Assembly (NCBI GenBank): GCA_947359465.1
Contig: OX375872.1
Span: 16,290,018 to 16,354,017 of the forward strand
Reading direction: 5' to 3'
Length of the DNA stretch: 64,000 nt
Source of the DNA: Metellina segmentata
Lineage: Eukaryota; Arthropoda; Arachnida; Araneae; Tetragnathidae
Below, in pieces: positions 10,431-22,646 of this stretch. Within the stretch, counting starts at the first letter, position 1. Every line of letters begins with the position of its first letter. The position numbers and the translations under genes are program-made. The notes below the pieces were generated by a model that was not told where the DNA came from, did not search any database, and saw only the letters and a list, made by a program, of their open reading frames with translations.

Positions 10431-13400
10431 GGATTCATTTAATTTTGCTTGTTGATTAAATAATAGTACATGTAATAATATAGTAAGCTGGCAGTGAAAC
10501 ATTTTTCAACTCCACTTTAATTTGTTCAGCTACTATGCAATAGTATTCACATTGAAAATGATTTGTGGAGCTTTTCCTTGTCTTCTATAGAGCATTCCCT
10601 GATGAACTTCAAGTTTTTGCCATAACTTATACAAACATATTCCACTAGAAGTTTGGTCTCTTCTGTTGTTTAATGCTATTGAATCAATTAAGTGCATTAA
10701 AATATTAGTAAAAGAATCTATAACTCATTTTTGAGCACTTGGGTAGTATCGCAACGCCTACTAATTGCAACAGTCTACACAAAAGTTATGTAACTTGGGT
10801 TAAAATTACAAATAATGAGAAAAATACGCAAATAAAATTATGTTTTAAAGCATTTAAAAATCAGCTGACAGGGTTAATATACTCATAGCCAAGAAATTAA
10901 GTGAGTAAATCTAAAAATAGTGTATGTGCTAATCTAATTACATGATATTTTATATTTCCTTAAAAAAAATTGTTGATGACTGCATTTCTCTTAAGAGTTA
11001 TTTTAAATTTCTCCAAGGCCATTATCAAATGATCAAATTTTATAAATGAAGAATTCTGTTTATTATACATTTTGTTGAATTTCTATCAGCTGGGCAATGA
11101 AATTGTTCTGACAGATTTCATCTTGCAAGTGCATGTAATTTTTGATCTACATATTTGCAGATCTTGTTCTAATTAGCTTTTGTACCTAAAACTGACCTAC
11201 AGAAAGAAACCAAATTAAGTTATTATTAAGAGCATTAAAATAAAATATTATTTATAAATTTGAACAAACTTGTGGCAATTAATTACTGCTTACAATTTCG
11301 ATTGTCACTTGTTAAAAGAAATGTAAAATTTGCTTTAAATATCCATTAATTAATATTCAACTACACATTTAACTGCTGATTTCCTATCTGAGGCATCAAA
11401 CATACGATGCAAAATGTGTTGTGTGTAAATGAACAGCAAAATAAATTGAAGCACTATATCTCTTAAATTACTTTATAACCTTTTGAGACAAATATTCATG
11501 TCTTAGAAATGCATAATTTTTCTCTAAACCTTTTAGTCTTTCCCATCAACAAAGTAAATAGAAAGTAATGTGCTAAATATTGAATTATGGAAAATTAGCT
11601 TTTGAATAATAAGTTGGAAGATCTTGAAGTGTAAGAATATGATCTTTGAAGATATGTATCTCCAAAGATCAAACATTCTTAAACTTCTAGATCTTCCAAC
11701 TATTATATAAAAGCTAATTTTCGAGTTTAATATTACTCTGACGACAAAGTATTGGGGAGATATTAATCTTTTTACCTTATGTCGAAACCTAAAGTTTGGT
11801 TAGTTACATTACAAATGACGAGAGCTATATATGATTTCAATTTAATAGCTATTTTCTATCAAATGTACAACATTGATCTCATCAAGTTTCCTTAAGGAAC
11901 TTGTATTCTATTTAACATAGAGCTTTGGGAAACACTCCACTAAATATTGATTTCATGATGACAAAACAACATTTATTCCTCAAATGAATTTTTTTGAGGG
12001 TTTTGGTTATGTTCTGTGTTGACTTAATTATTTCATTAGCATAAGAAAATTGACTAGTAACAATCCAAACTCCCTTTAGTGTAAGAATAATGGGAAATGA
12101 ATTTTTATCTTATCAAGTTCTCTGATATTTGGTCCTGGAAAGAAAAGTTTTATTCTTGGAAATAGCCAAATATTGATAATGTACCTGCTCTATATGTATG
12201 TTTTACACACAATATTTTTAGTGGAATTGGTCAATTATGGAAATAATTGAATCATTCAATTACAAAACAGTCCTAGAGAATCAACGCATGCTAAATTTGT
12301 CTGCAAAGTGGTTAGTATGTTTTGCCTCTGCACAACTTCTGGATTTAAGTTTCAATATAAGGGTATTTGTTTTTGTTGATTGTTACACTTTAACTATAAA
12401 TTTTTTCTGACTAGAATCGGTCCTATTGCAGTAAATCAGGACTACAGAGCCATAAACCAAGCTACATAATATTTATGAATTTGCCTTTGCTTTTGGTCGT
12501 TTTAAAAAGTTGGCTCTTAGAAAATTTCTTTCTTTTCTCTACCTCACTGAAATCTATTTCAGTAAGAGAAGTATCTCACTTTAATTAAATATCTAATATA
12601 ATGGAGACAATTTTCAATATATTTCAACTCTGCACCTGTTCCCTCAAGTCCACTGATTTCTATAAAACTAGAATTAGATTATTTGACATTGAAAAAGTAA
12701 CTCGATTTCTTCATATAATAAAGTTTTTTTAATGTAATAAATAAGTTGTATTGCAGATAAAAATGTATTTAATCAAACAAATATCTATTTAATGACTAAT
12801 TACAAATCTAAGTACATATTAAAACTATGTTTTAATGATTTTAAAGCTGATTTTATTTGCTCAAATTGCATTAAAAATTTGTTTTATCACGTTAAACTAT
12901 TCTATAGATATTTAATTGGGGTGTGTTTTGATAGTGTAATTTTATTATAATTATACATGACCATTTTTAATTTATACTTTACTTTCTGAAGAAACTACTT
13001 TTGTTGCAAAGGAGTTAAAGAAGTAAAAAAGCATGCAGTATTTAACTTATCCTTTTGCCGGGTATTGGATAACATTAAAACTACTAAACTGGTTTGCAAT
13101 TCAGCCACACATTCAAACTACTTGCATTGGGTCTGTTATTGGATATTGTAGCGGTGAACTAATATGCAAGTTTCGTGACGATTAAAAAAAAAATTCTGTT
13201 TGAACAAATGCCATTCACTCAAAAATTTGCTACTCAGATAATTCTGTAACTAATGTAAGAAACAAAGTAAAACATTTCACATTCAAAATTATTTATGACA
13301 ATGTTACTGATGACTACATGACACCAGATCTTCGGCTGCATTAGTTCTTCTCCCCTTGAAACTTGTCATTTTAGTTTGATGTGAATTGGATAGAATCGTT

Positions 13401-15026
13401 TGTTTTGAACTGCTCCCAACTATCCAAACTATTGCAATGTAATCATTAAAAGTTTTGTGATCTGAATACATCTATCAATGCAAAATGGTAGTATTAATTT
13501 TTACACGGTGCCCCTAATACAGGAAAACAGGTGCTTCCCAAAAGCTTTCATGTATTCCAACAGTGCAGAAGTAAAGGTTATTGATCAGACTGAAGTGAAT
13601 TGGTTTATTTTTCAGGTTGATGTGTCAATATACTAGTTGGCAAGAAATTGAAAATTGAATTTTACGATTTGAAGATGAAAATAATGGTGGTAAATACTTT
13701 TTAAATTCAGGTAACCCTGTGCTGCTATTTCAAGACTCCTCTAAATTTACTTGTGTGGTTATCCAACTAATGAATTGTGGTCAAAGAAATTTTACTGAAC
13801 CCATCTTTAATTTTGAAATGATTTAATTTAAAAATATTAAAATATTTGTGAATATTTTATCATTTTTATACCAATAGCTTAAAGTAAAATTTTGCGTAAA
13901 CAAGTAGGCATATTTTTATATCATTCTTTCAACATATGAAGCTAAAATTTGGTGGATATAAAAAGATTGATTTTCTTGACAACTTCCAAACAAGTATTAA
14001 AGGAATGGGAAAAATTATTTAAAAAAAAGGATTTATATATAAAAAAAATCATCTGAATTTTTTAGTTCTTTTCCTTAAAAGTTTTAGTATATCGCTTCTC
14101 CGTAAGAACAATGACATAAGTGACGATTGTACGGTTCTTCAGAAAACACAGTTGAAAATTTTCGAATTCATGCTTGCTCCAGAATAACAGTAATTGGAAC
14201 AACAAGTCAACTTGCTAGAGCAGATATTACAATTATGTTGTTGTTCCACCTGATAAATAACATAATTTTCTTACCGTTGTCGGATTTATTTTAAAAAAGA
14301 CAAAATTTGCACTGCATTATAGTTACTTCGGAGAAACGATAGGATAATACTGATCTAACCTATTAAAAATTGCTAATTTATATCTGAATTGCCATTAAAC
14401 AGATTTTTATAAGTCTTTTTTTTTATTTACCACTTATTTGCATTATTTTGCAAAACATTCTAAGTTTTATAGTCTTTACATGAGGTTAATGTGAAAACCA
14501 AATTATGGAAATCAAGCAGTCGAGTTTGTACTCTTCCTTTTTAAAACACATTAGAAGGTCCTCCAGACACACTTATTACTTTTTAGGAATTTTTTTTTAC
14601 ATTTTATTATTCTACTGCAATTTTCATTTGAGATGTTTTCTTTAAATATTGGAATGTTAAGATGGATATTATATAAATAAAATTTTTGTAGTGGGTCTTT
14701 ATAAGCAAGACAAAAATGAATGTTATGTTTAGAAGGAGAGTCAAAAATCACTTAATAAATTCACATTTTATTTATAAAGCTAACATTTATTAATACATTG
14801 AAATTATTATTGAACAGTATGCTTTTAATAATATTTGTGTAGTAATATATGTATATTTGGATCAGAATTTTTTTTTCTTCTGAGACATGAATTTGTTTTT
14901 AACTGTCTGGTATTTCTTTTAGATGTCCGAGCAATCCCTATCCATCAGAGGATGAGTAATTGAGATGCCATTTTGGACAAGACAGTAAGTACAATAGTTA
15001 TTAGAAGACGAGAGTAAATTAGAGTA
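10431..15026. other. AT-rich intergenic sequence
   Basis: About 4.6 kb in which I find no convincing exon or transposase. The inverted repeat at 11591-11721 is listed separately. A weak inverted similarity between about 14087 and 14356 could be a decayed MITE. Confidence 0.45.
11591..11721. repeat. 131-bp imperfect palindrome (MITE-like)
   Basis: The left arm begins AAAATTAGCTTTTGAATAAT and the right arm is its near reverse complement, ending AAGCTAATTTT. Both arms hold GTTGGAAGATCT and GATCTTTG segments and meet at a ~10-bp centre near 11656. Such a structure fits a small foldback MITE, but no family or target duplication is clear. Confidence 0.6.
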
Positions 15027-15239
15027 TTCAACAGCAGTGCTGTAGTCGTAAAAAAGCAGAGGGTATAATACCATGATCGCCCATAGAATTTTTTTCCATG
15101 GGGAGGCGAAACATGTACTTTCTATTTACATTTTCCACAGGAAAGAGAAACATGAACACACACGCACATGTATGTGTATATATATATAAGCCAGAGGGTT
15201 GACCGGTGCCCATGGGATATACTCAAAGGACCGAGGAAT

Positions 15240-15359
15240 ATGTTCGAATTAATCGATGTTCAAATTATCGAGAGAAAAACTCTATATTAATTTTATATAC
15301 TTTGAAGAAGCTTCGACTTCAGTAGAAATTCGAGGATTTAAGTTATCGGGAGTTTACTG
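15240..15359. repeat. Possible pogo/Tigger-type terminal remnant
   Basis: On the minus strand, 15359 reads CAGTAAACTCCCGATAACTT, the style of pogo/Tigger ends, with a following TA. A partner-like segment (CGAATTAATCGATGTTC) lies near 15245. Only one end is clear, so the call is tentative. Confidence 0.35.
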
Positions 15360-15443
15360 TATTTATGCAAAGCAAAATATGCAGACTATAGCGTTGAGTG
15401 ATATTCAAACTTGAAAATATCATTTTTTTTTCTTATTTAACTA

Positions 15444-16195
15444 CTAGCCACTGCGTGGCCAGCACAGCGTTGCCATTACAGCTCTTTTCGTGAGGTCAGG
15501 GGTGACCACTGCTTGCCAAACAACAGTGATTGCTACGAATTCCTATTTGGTTTGCTTTGCACACCAAATAGGAATTCGTAGGACTATGGGATAACAACCA
15601 TCACAGCGTTGTCAAATGCGGCCAAATTCGAATTGCGAAGTGATCCAATCGGCATGACGTCACAATCTCTTGCGACAGTATAAATATTTTATTGAAAAAT
15701 TATTAATAAAAGAAATTCAAACGTACAAGGTATCGATCTGGTGTAAAATTTTTCGCAGATTTCAAATCCGTTGAAATTTTCAATCTATCTTTAACAATCC
15801 TGAATTTATAAAAAATAACTAAACGATGCCTGTCAAAATGTTTTTTTATTTGTTTTACTTTCCTTCCCTGGAATCTTTTGAGCGCAGGCAATGAAATCTG
15901 TGATTTCTCGAACACGATCAAGCCTTCCTCGCAAAATGGAACACGGAAAATATAAATTTAGAATATGTCATATGTTTATGGTGTTGCCTTTTTTTCTAGA
16001 GAACACAATAATAACTAAATTCCATTAAATTTATTTTAAAATGCTCTTGATGGAATTTTAAAATACAGCTTGACCCAAAAATTGCAAAAAATTCGGACTA
16101 CCTGTGTGCCAAAACTCATTATTGTAAGTGCCATAGATTCGTCAGGACTGTGATCACAGAAAACAGACAAACACTTCTTTTTATAAGTGTAGAGA
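15444..16195 (-). mobile_element. Complete small non-autonomous Helitron (752 bp)
   Basis: On the minus strand it starts A|TCTCTACACTTATAAAA with a following TGTTTGTCTGTTTTC, a classic Helitron 5' end. It finishes with the hairpin GCCACGCAGTGGC and CTAG|T. Insertion is between A and T without duplication, as expected. It lies within the hAT at 15035-17063, which makes both ends certain by comparison with that element's own sequence. It has no coding capacity. Internal features include a palindromic GGTTTGC block near 15548. Confidence 0.82.
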
Positions 16196-16375
16196 TAATA
16201 TAAAATAATTACAGGAAATGTTAAGAAATATATTTAAACACATATAAAGTAGGATGTAATTTTTTTTTTAATTTTAAGGCCATACCTTTATTATTTTCAT
16301 TGAAATATTTTCCAAACTGCTTGACGAAAAAAATCCGTCTGTCTCTTTTTGTTGTGCATACTCTTGACCTATTGT

Positions 16376-16930
16376 CTACTGAAGAGCAATAGTTGACCAA
16401 AAAAGAATTTACAAATTTTTCCGGTTGAAAGTGTTCTATAGGTGGTCCATTTGCATTAATAAACATTAGATAGGAGACGTTTGAAATCAATAAAGATGAT
16501 CTTAAATCTGTTACACTATGTTATTCAGGAAACTAAACCCGTGCTTGCACTCAGCCGTGGAACATGGTAATATTTCAATTGTTCTTAAAAGAGGCTGTAA
16601 TTTTTCTGAAACAACTTGGTCGTTTTCATTGGTCTCTCGAACACTGAATAGTGTACATTTCATCTATACCAAAACATCGACATATCCTTTTTTCTCCTTT
16701 TCTCCATGGAGAATATCACCTGTATTTATATTTTCTGGATCAAACATGGATATATCCTTTAAAAGTTGACAGTTTTCTTCATTAACATCAAAACCAAGTC
16801 TGGATTTCATTCTATTGACAAAACTTTGAATTAATTTCCTTTTATTAATAATAGATGCGATTTTGGAATTATGTACCAAGGTGCTATCATGAAATAGAAA
16901 CTTCTCTTTTGTTTCTACAGCTATCTGCAT
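16376..16930 (-). pseudogene. hAT transposase C-terminal remnant (KIAA1586-like)
   Basis: Two overlapping minus-strand frames carry the protein: one from 16930 to about 16664 (with NRMKSRLGFDVNEENCQLL), then, after a frameshift, one with ILPCSTAECKHGFSFLNNI and LMFINANGPPIEHFQPEKF. The TAEC-x-x-GFS block followed by the NGPP motif is the C-terminal hallmark of the hAT lineage related to KIAA1586/ZNF862-like proteins. The N-terminal and catalytic parts are missing. Confidence 0.72.
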
Positions 16931-17071
16931 TTCACGTGATGTTTTCTAGGAAAAGCAAAGCGTGTACGTAGTTTTTAAGAAAAAGCAGAGGGTATACGGA
17001 ATTTGCTGGATAAACCAGAGGGTATACAGCGTATACCGTCGTATACCCTCCACTACAGCCCTGTTCAACAG

Positions 17072-18724
17072 CTTTTGCTTGTTACTTAAATTAAGAAACT
17101 ATTTTTCTTCATGTTCCATTCTTATGCTAGGTTTCATAATTTTAATTTTCAAAACAATTTTTATTAATTGATTTATAGAAACAAGATCGATGAATAAGGT
17201 AGACAAAGTTTAGTAATTGTATGTATAAAAAACAGAAGTTATGGGAATAATGCTGACAAATTGTTTGCTGTATGTGAAGCTGGTTTTGAATTACAGAAGA
17301 TTAAATTACCTGTACTTAATTTTACATACTTAATTAGCTTATTATCTTTCTTTAAAATACATATTTTGTAAATTCAAATTTGTTAGTATTCTTATTCTTT
17401 AGCATACATACTCTAGAATTGTGTAAGAATTCCTCTAAGCAAACATGAAAACGTATGGTAGTTTATAAACCATGGTTAGACTGTATCATATGGAAAACAA
17501 TTCAAATTCAATAGTATTATCTGTAAGGCATGATTATATTGGGTAGATATAGTCACTTTGTCATTGCTGAAATAAAGCATTTTTTTTTTCACTGCTCAAC
17601 ATTCCCTCTCAAATAGCTTCAAGTTAAAATAGTTTTCAAATCAAACAGTCTAGGGATTCAACATTGTTTCATTACTTTTTCTTAACTCTAAAAATATAAG
17701 TTCAAGACATCATTCATTCTTTTTGTCCTCCATATTTCAGCTTTACTTGACAGTATAGGAGTTGATCTGGTTTTGCTAACATAACATAATCCTGGAGATA
17801 TACTAGAATGGGCTATATTTCATCGAATTCTATTTCGTATAATGTGACATTGTCTTCATTAAAATGATTTATTACACTCGCAGAATTCTTACTCTACTGT
17901 AAGAATATTTGTATGCTTTCTTTCACTTTCACCTTCAAGCTATATGTTCAAACTTGTAACTTGTAATGAAACTTAACTCCATAGGTACTGATTTTTGATA
18001 GCTTTGTATGAAGTGTGTTAAGACGCGGTATTAATTTTAGTCATTAACCTTTGGAATTTAATTTTGTCTAAAACATCGCGTTATAAATTTGGCCAAAAGG
18101 AGAGATTGATATAATGGTTCAGTACATTGTGCTAGAAATAACCTGGAGCCCTTGTTTCTTTGCTGCTTTGCGATTACGTAGGAGAGAATTAAAGAAATGC
18201 CACATACCTTGAAATGAGTGGAGCGAAACTGATTATGTATTAAATTGATCTTTATTAATATCAATTTGGCTGCACGGTCCTGGATGGGTTGCTGAATCAA
18301 CTACAGTTCTGTGGGTCATTGGTAGGAGGCTAAATAAAGTCTAAAAAGGGCGTAGTTGAAAGGATTAATTTTCCCATTGTCCACCTAGCGCTCCATTGAA
18401 GGAAGCGCTGCCGCGGATTCCTCATCGCGAGAAACATGGGAATGCTGTTCATTCTGGGTCAACTGGTGGGCGTGACTTCCCCTTCGTGTTTCGAGTGCAT
18501 CATCGAAGCAAGCGCTATCACGAGTTCCTGACCGCGGAAAAATGTGATCACTGTCCTCTCCCAGCCTTTAGGATCGACGTTCTAAGTGGGCGATCTGGAC
18601 TCCTCATCCCGCACATGGGGGGCGAATTTGCCTGCCTCATTCAGTCGATCGAGGATGCTGACTTGTATTTGTCCTGCATCTCTCCATCAAAACCTTCGTG
18701 CGCGCCACACGTGTTTCTGCAAGT
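17072..18724. other. No gene recognised
   Basis: AT-rich to about 18.3 kb. A GC-richer stretch at 18360-18720 has open frames on the + strand but no domain I recognise. Confidence 0.4.
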
Positions 18725-18726
18725 GT

Positions 18727-19080
18727 GTTAGGAAAAACCTTCCTTTTCTCAATTTTACTAAGCCAACATATTTGATTCGTACTTTATGCAAATCTTATCA
18801 CGATTATGCAAATCTTGTCACGTGATCTTCCATACTATTATATAAAAGCGGTTGCAATCTGTTGCACCAGTATTCCCGCTTTAATTTCCATTCTCACTTG
18901 TTTGATCACGTACCCGCTTACTTGATCTCTTCGATCAAGTTATTAGATTTACTTTTAATGTAACTGTGTCGAATGTAATATTTTAATCTTAACTTAAATT
19001 CAATTATTATCTTTTGAATAAATTCTAGTTTGGATTTTTAAAGACTTCGTCATGTGTACTTTTAGTAACTTAAGTTCATA
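18727..19080 (+). mobile_element. Possible solo LTR
   Basis: It has an LTR-like order of signals: a TG-starting edge near 18727, a TATA box (TATATAAAAG, about 18838-18847), and an AATAAA at 19017-19022 roughly 170 bp later. I cannot see a matching second copy, primer site or target duplication, so it could instead be an unrelated promoter-like sequence. Confidence 0.25.
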
Positions 19081-19280
19081 TCAGCCTAATAGGTGATAGT
19101 TTATTTCAATTCACTGCGTGGTTACTCTAATTGATCTTAAAATTCAATCAAAGTGTAAGTAAGAATAAGAGTGTCCAAAGTACGCTGGACAAGGAAAATG
19201 GAAACGTTTTGGAACCCATTTAGAAGAGAAAATGCTCCTCAACACATTTCCAGATCATCAGGATATATAAGCTCACTCTT

Positions 19281-19318
19281 CTTTTAGGAGCTCAAAGAGA
19301 GCTTTGAGCTCCTAAAAG
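19281..19318. repeat. Perfect 17-bp-arm hairpin
   Basis: CTTTTAGGAGCTCAAAG, loop AGAG, then the exact reverse complement. It lies outside any element I can define. Confidence 0.85.
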
Positions 19319-19916
19319 AAATAGCCAAGTTATTCACAAATTTCGAAAACATTCAAATTCTCCTAAGAAAAATTAGAGATGCCAATACCACGTTGGAAAA
19401 ATTTTGTGTCATAGAACACTTTATCCAAAATTAAGATAAAACATTAAACTTCATATTTTCAACAGTTCATGGGCAGTCAGCCAAAGTCAAATTTCCTACT
19501 ATTCTATCCTACCAGAAGTACAGGCCGCTACGCAAGTCAACAATCGTTCAACACACTCCTACCTATTGGTCTCTTGAAAAACTGCTGCTGCTCAAGCACG
19601 AGAGGTGCTGTTTTCCCTCTCCGAAGATGTCTGCTGGTGGTGCACAAATGAGCATGAATAAAATGGAAGGACTTCTCCCCCTGCCAATCATTTCCAGTTG
19701 CTTTCCCCTTGTCGTTGTCCCTCTTTTTTTGATAAATTCGTCAGTCCCTCCACCAGACAACATGCAGGACCTTTTTAATATGGTCAATAAATAAATATTT
19801 CATCAGCAACCGGTATTAGTCATTTAATGAGGTATGTTGAATTTTCTTTCTACTTCTCCAGACGATCAATGATAAGTAAACATTTGAAAGGAGGACAACC
19901 GGGTCATTTAAATTTA
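19319..19916. other. No gene recognised
   Basis: Mixed sequence with short open frames on both strands and no recognisable motif. Confidence 0.4.
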
Positions 19917-21423
19917 CACTCATGTCCATAAATTAAGGATAATGCCAGCTCCGGCAAATAAAGGTTCAGAAACAAAACAAACGTGACTTATTCATAAAGC
20001 CCATTTATTAAACAAAAGATAAAGAACAAAAAAGATGGTGTATGTATGATACCATTCATGAAAACTACGATTTTTGCTCACTGGAGTAATTACAAAAAAT
20101 ATCGACCCTACAAAAATTTAACATGACATGGTTGATATGATGGCTAATACATTGTATGTCTCCCAGGCAATGAAATACAGTCAAGAAAAGCCTAGGCATG
20201 CTGAGGATCAAATTATCGAGCTGATCTTTGGGAAGATCATTCCACTCAGCAAGCAATGCTCTCCGAAGTTCCAGTACGCATGTAGGAGGTGGTTGACGGG
20301 CTGCAACTCGTCGGCCAAGCATGTCCCACAATTGCTCTATCAGATTCAAGTCAGGTGAGATTCTGAACTTTAAGTCACGTTGTATGCTGACCATTCCATA
20401 CGGGTGATATCCTCAGATTCAAGGCATTAGTTTACAATGTTTAAACAGTTTGCGTTGTCATCCATAAACACAAATTCTACGCCAATGGCACCCTTAAACA
20501 TACATGTTGTTCCAGAATGATGTCCCGATAAATTTGGCTTCTCATGGTTCCGATTTGAACATGTACATCTGTTCTAATTCTGCCCCAAACGAGCAAACCT
20601 GCACCACCGTAACGGTGTCTATCAATGATGTTGTCTTGGTGGTAGCGGGTACCTGGCGTTCTCCATATGAACGTCCGTCATGAATTGGACTGCAAGCTAA
20701 ACCTGGACTCGTCAGAAATTATCACACAAGCCCACTGTGACGATGTCCACATTGCATGTTCTCTACCCCAGGCTAACCGCTGGCGACAGTGAGTTGCCGT
20801 GAGCGGAACACATCTGACAGGCCTGCGAGCATATAGACCAACATGTCCCAAACGTCTGTAAACGATTTGTCTTGAAACTGTCGTACCCGTGACTGAAGAT
20901 AGCTGATGAGAAAGGCCGGATGCTGTACTCGGTCAGCTTCTTTTTGCACTTACTGCCAAATATCGGTCGTCATTCGGCGTTGTAACTAGGGGTGACTTGT
21001 ACTGTATTGTCTACTGACATTTCCATCATTTTGGAATTGTTGCCACAGCCTAGAGATGTCACTTTGGGCGATTCCAAGTTCCACTGAAACTTCCGTCTGA
21101 GTACGCCCATATTCCAGGCGGCCGATAATTTTACCACGTAAACAATCATTGACATGCATCCTCTGTTTCATAACCATTCGGTTGTGGCACTGAGCGGTTT
21201 ACACAATGCTTGTGAACAGTTTTACTTCTTTGCTATCATTCATTTTATACACCTCTCTTACACTCTCGTCATTGTGACGTACTATTGGCGTCATCTGATG
21301 GCTTCCTGTAATTTGGATATTATTCTTGAAGATGTGTGCGATAATTTTCTAAAGGTGAAATTTTTACTTTAGAGTACGATTTCCATGGGATTCTGAATTA
21401 TCCTTAATCTATAGACATGAGTA
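19917..21423 (-). mobile_element. Tc1-like transposon, 1.5 kb, decayed
   Basis: The ends are CACTCATGTCCATAAATTAA at the left and TACTCATGTCTATAGATTAA read inward from the right. TA flanks both (19915-19916, 21424-21425). The minus strand carries a broken transposase. A second copy of its left end is at 35544. Confidence 0.85.
20150..21177 (-). pseudogene. Tc1-like transposase remnant
   Basis: From 21177 the minus strand gives the helix-turn-helix region (IIGRLEYGRTQTEVSVELGI, then DISRLWQQFQNDGNVS). The catalytic core follows in other frames: FVFMDDNA for the second Asp and SPDLNLIEQLWDMLGRRVAA for the Glu, then PPPTCVLELRRALLAEWNDL. Stops and frameshifts lie throughout the middle, so it cannot make a protein. 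Confidence 0.82.
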
Positions 21424-21810
21424 TATTTTCTAAACATTATTTTGAACAATTTTTAGCCAAACTATTAACATTAAATTTGAAATTTAATGAAATAGTAATG
21501 CAATTAACACCGCACTGTGATCCCCTATGATCAAAAATGATAAATGTATTACCACACTTTGCATGAAAGTTAAAGGAGGTCTCTAACATTTTCTTTTATA
21601 ATGCTACGTAACAACTTTAAGTAAATTTTGAAGATTCTGTACTATCTTTCCCATTAGTTCCTACAAATTGCCCCTTCACGCTTTTGACCAGATACTTTTG
21701 CCTTAGTTTTTGTTTCAGCACATGCACAAAACATTTAATGTCAACACTATGGATACAGCCAATTCCTAAACAATCTTTCTTAAACCACAGTTTACATTGT
21801 TTCCCGCTTG

Positions 21811-22646
21811 GTAAAGCAAAATCAGCGTGAGACAGTGGCTCAGCTGACAGCCCAATACAATGTAGATCCAAGCGCAAGTGTTTCGGAAAACACAGTTCAG
21901 CGGACACTGTTAGATATGGGACTGTGCAGCAGATGTCTCACTCGTGTGCCTCTGTTGACCAAGCGTCATCGTCAACTACGCCTACAGTGGGCCCAGGTAC
22001 ATCGAGACTGGACCATTTATGAGTGAAAAAGAGTTGCCTGGTCAGATGTATCCCAATTTCTCATTCATCACGTCGATGGTAGTGTCAGGGTGCGCCGTCT
22101 GTTAGGCGAACAGTTGCTACCCTCTTGTACAGCAGGTCATACACAGGCTGGTGGTGGTGGTATAATGCTTTGGGGGACGTTCTCATGGGACCCGTAGTTG
22201 TGGTAGAACATACCATGAACGCTGCGAACTATCTGAAACATCATTGCGGATCAGTTGCACCCTTACTTGGCGTCTGTCTTTCCAACTAGAAATGAAATCT
22301 TCCAGCAGGACAACGCCCCATGTCTCAAGGCTCGTATTGTGTTGCAGTGGTTCAAGGAGCATACTGATGAATTCCATTTAATGTCCTGGCCATCTAACTC
22401 GCCGGATATTAATCCGATAGAGCACATTTGGGGTGTCATGGAGCGGCAGCTCAGAGATCGAACACCACCATGTCCGCATATCTCAACTTTGCGTGACCTC
22501 TGCTTAGATATTTGGTACAATCTGTCTCCAGTCATGTACCAAGAACTTATGGCATCTTTGCCCAGGCAAGTTGCAGCTGTTTTGCAAGCCAAAGGAGGTG
22601 CAGCGCGTTATTGAGTAGGTGGTCGTAATGTTTTGTCTCTTCAGTG
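21811..22646 (+). pseudogene. 5'-truncated Tc1-like element with transposase remnant
   Basis: The protein trace begins inside the transposase (ETVAQLTAQYNVD), runs through ENTVQRTLLDMGLCSR and LLTKRHRQLRLQWA, has a TGA at 22024-22026, then AWSDVSQFLIHHVDG, a frameshift near 22170, and an open stretch 22255-22614 with FQQDNAP and SPDINPIEHIWGVMERQL ending AAVLQAKGGAARY-stop. Between the second Asp and the Glu are 36 residues. The right terminal repeat ends at 22646 (TTTTGTCTCTTCAGTG) before TA. No left terminal repeat or DNA-binding region was found, so the 5' part is lost. Confidence 0.82.

Larger units (their letters stand above)
15035..17063 (-). mobile_element. hAT element, 2.03 kb, carrying a nested Helitron
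   Basis: Terminal repeats are CAGTGCTGTAGT at the left and CAGGGCTGTAGTGG read inward from the right; both ends continue into GAGGGTATA-type subterminal repeats. The 8-bp target duplication TTCAACAG is perfect (15027-15034 and 17064-17071). The transposase remnant is on the minus strand in the right half. The left half is interrupted by a complete Helitron (15444-16195) and holds a pogo-like inverted end near 15330-15359, so this hAT is older than both. Confidence 0.88.

Noticed and set aside
14087..14356. Possible MITE with inverted TCGYTTCTCCG motifs
   Set aside because: The similarity is short and interrupted, and borders cannot be defined.
14923..14987. Exon-like segment with TTTCTTTTAG acceptor and a GTAAGT donor; one frame reads CPSNPYPSEDE, reminiscent of a TALE homeodomain helix
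   Set aside because: Each frame hits a stop within ~15 codons, and the resemblance covers only a few residues without the rest of the homeodomain nearby. Probably chance.
20128..20358. Plus-strand open frame
   Set aside because: It is the antisense shadow of the Tc1 transposase C terminus on the minus strand.
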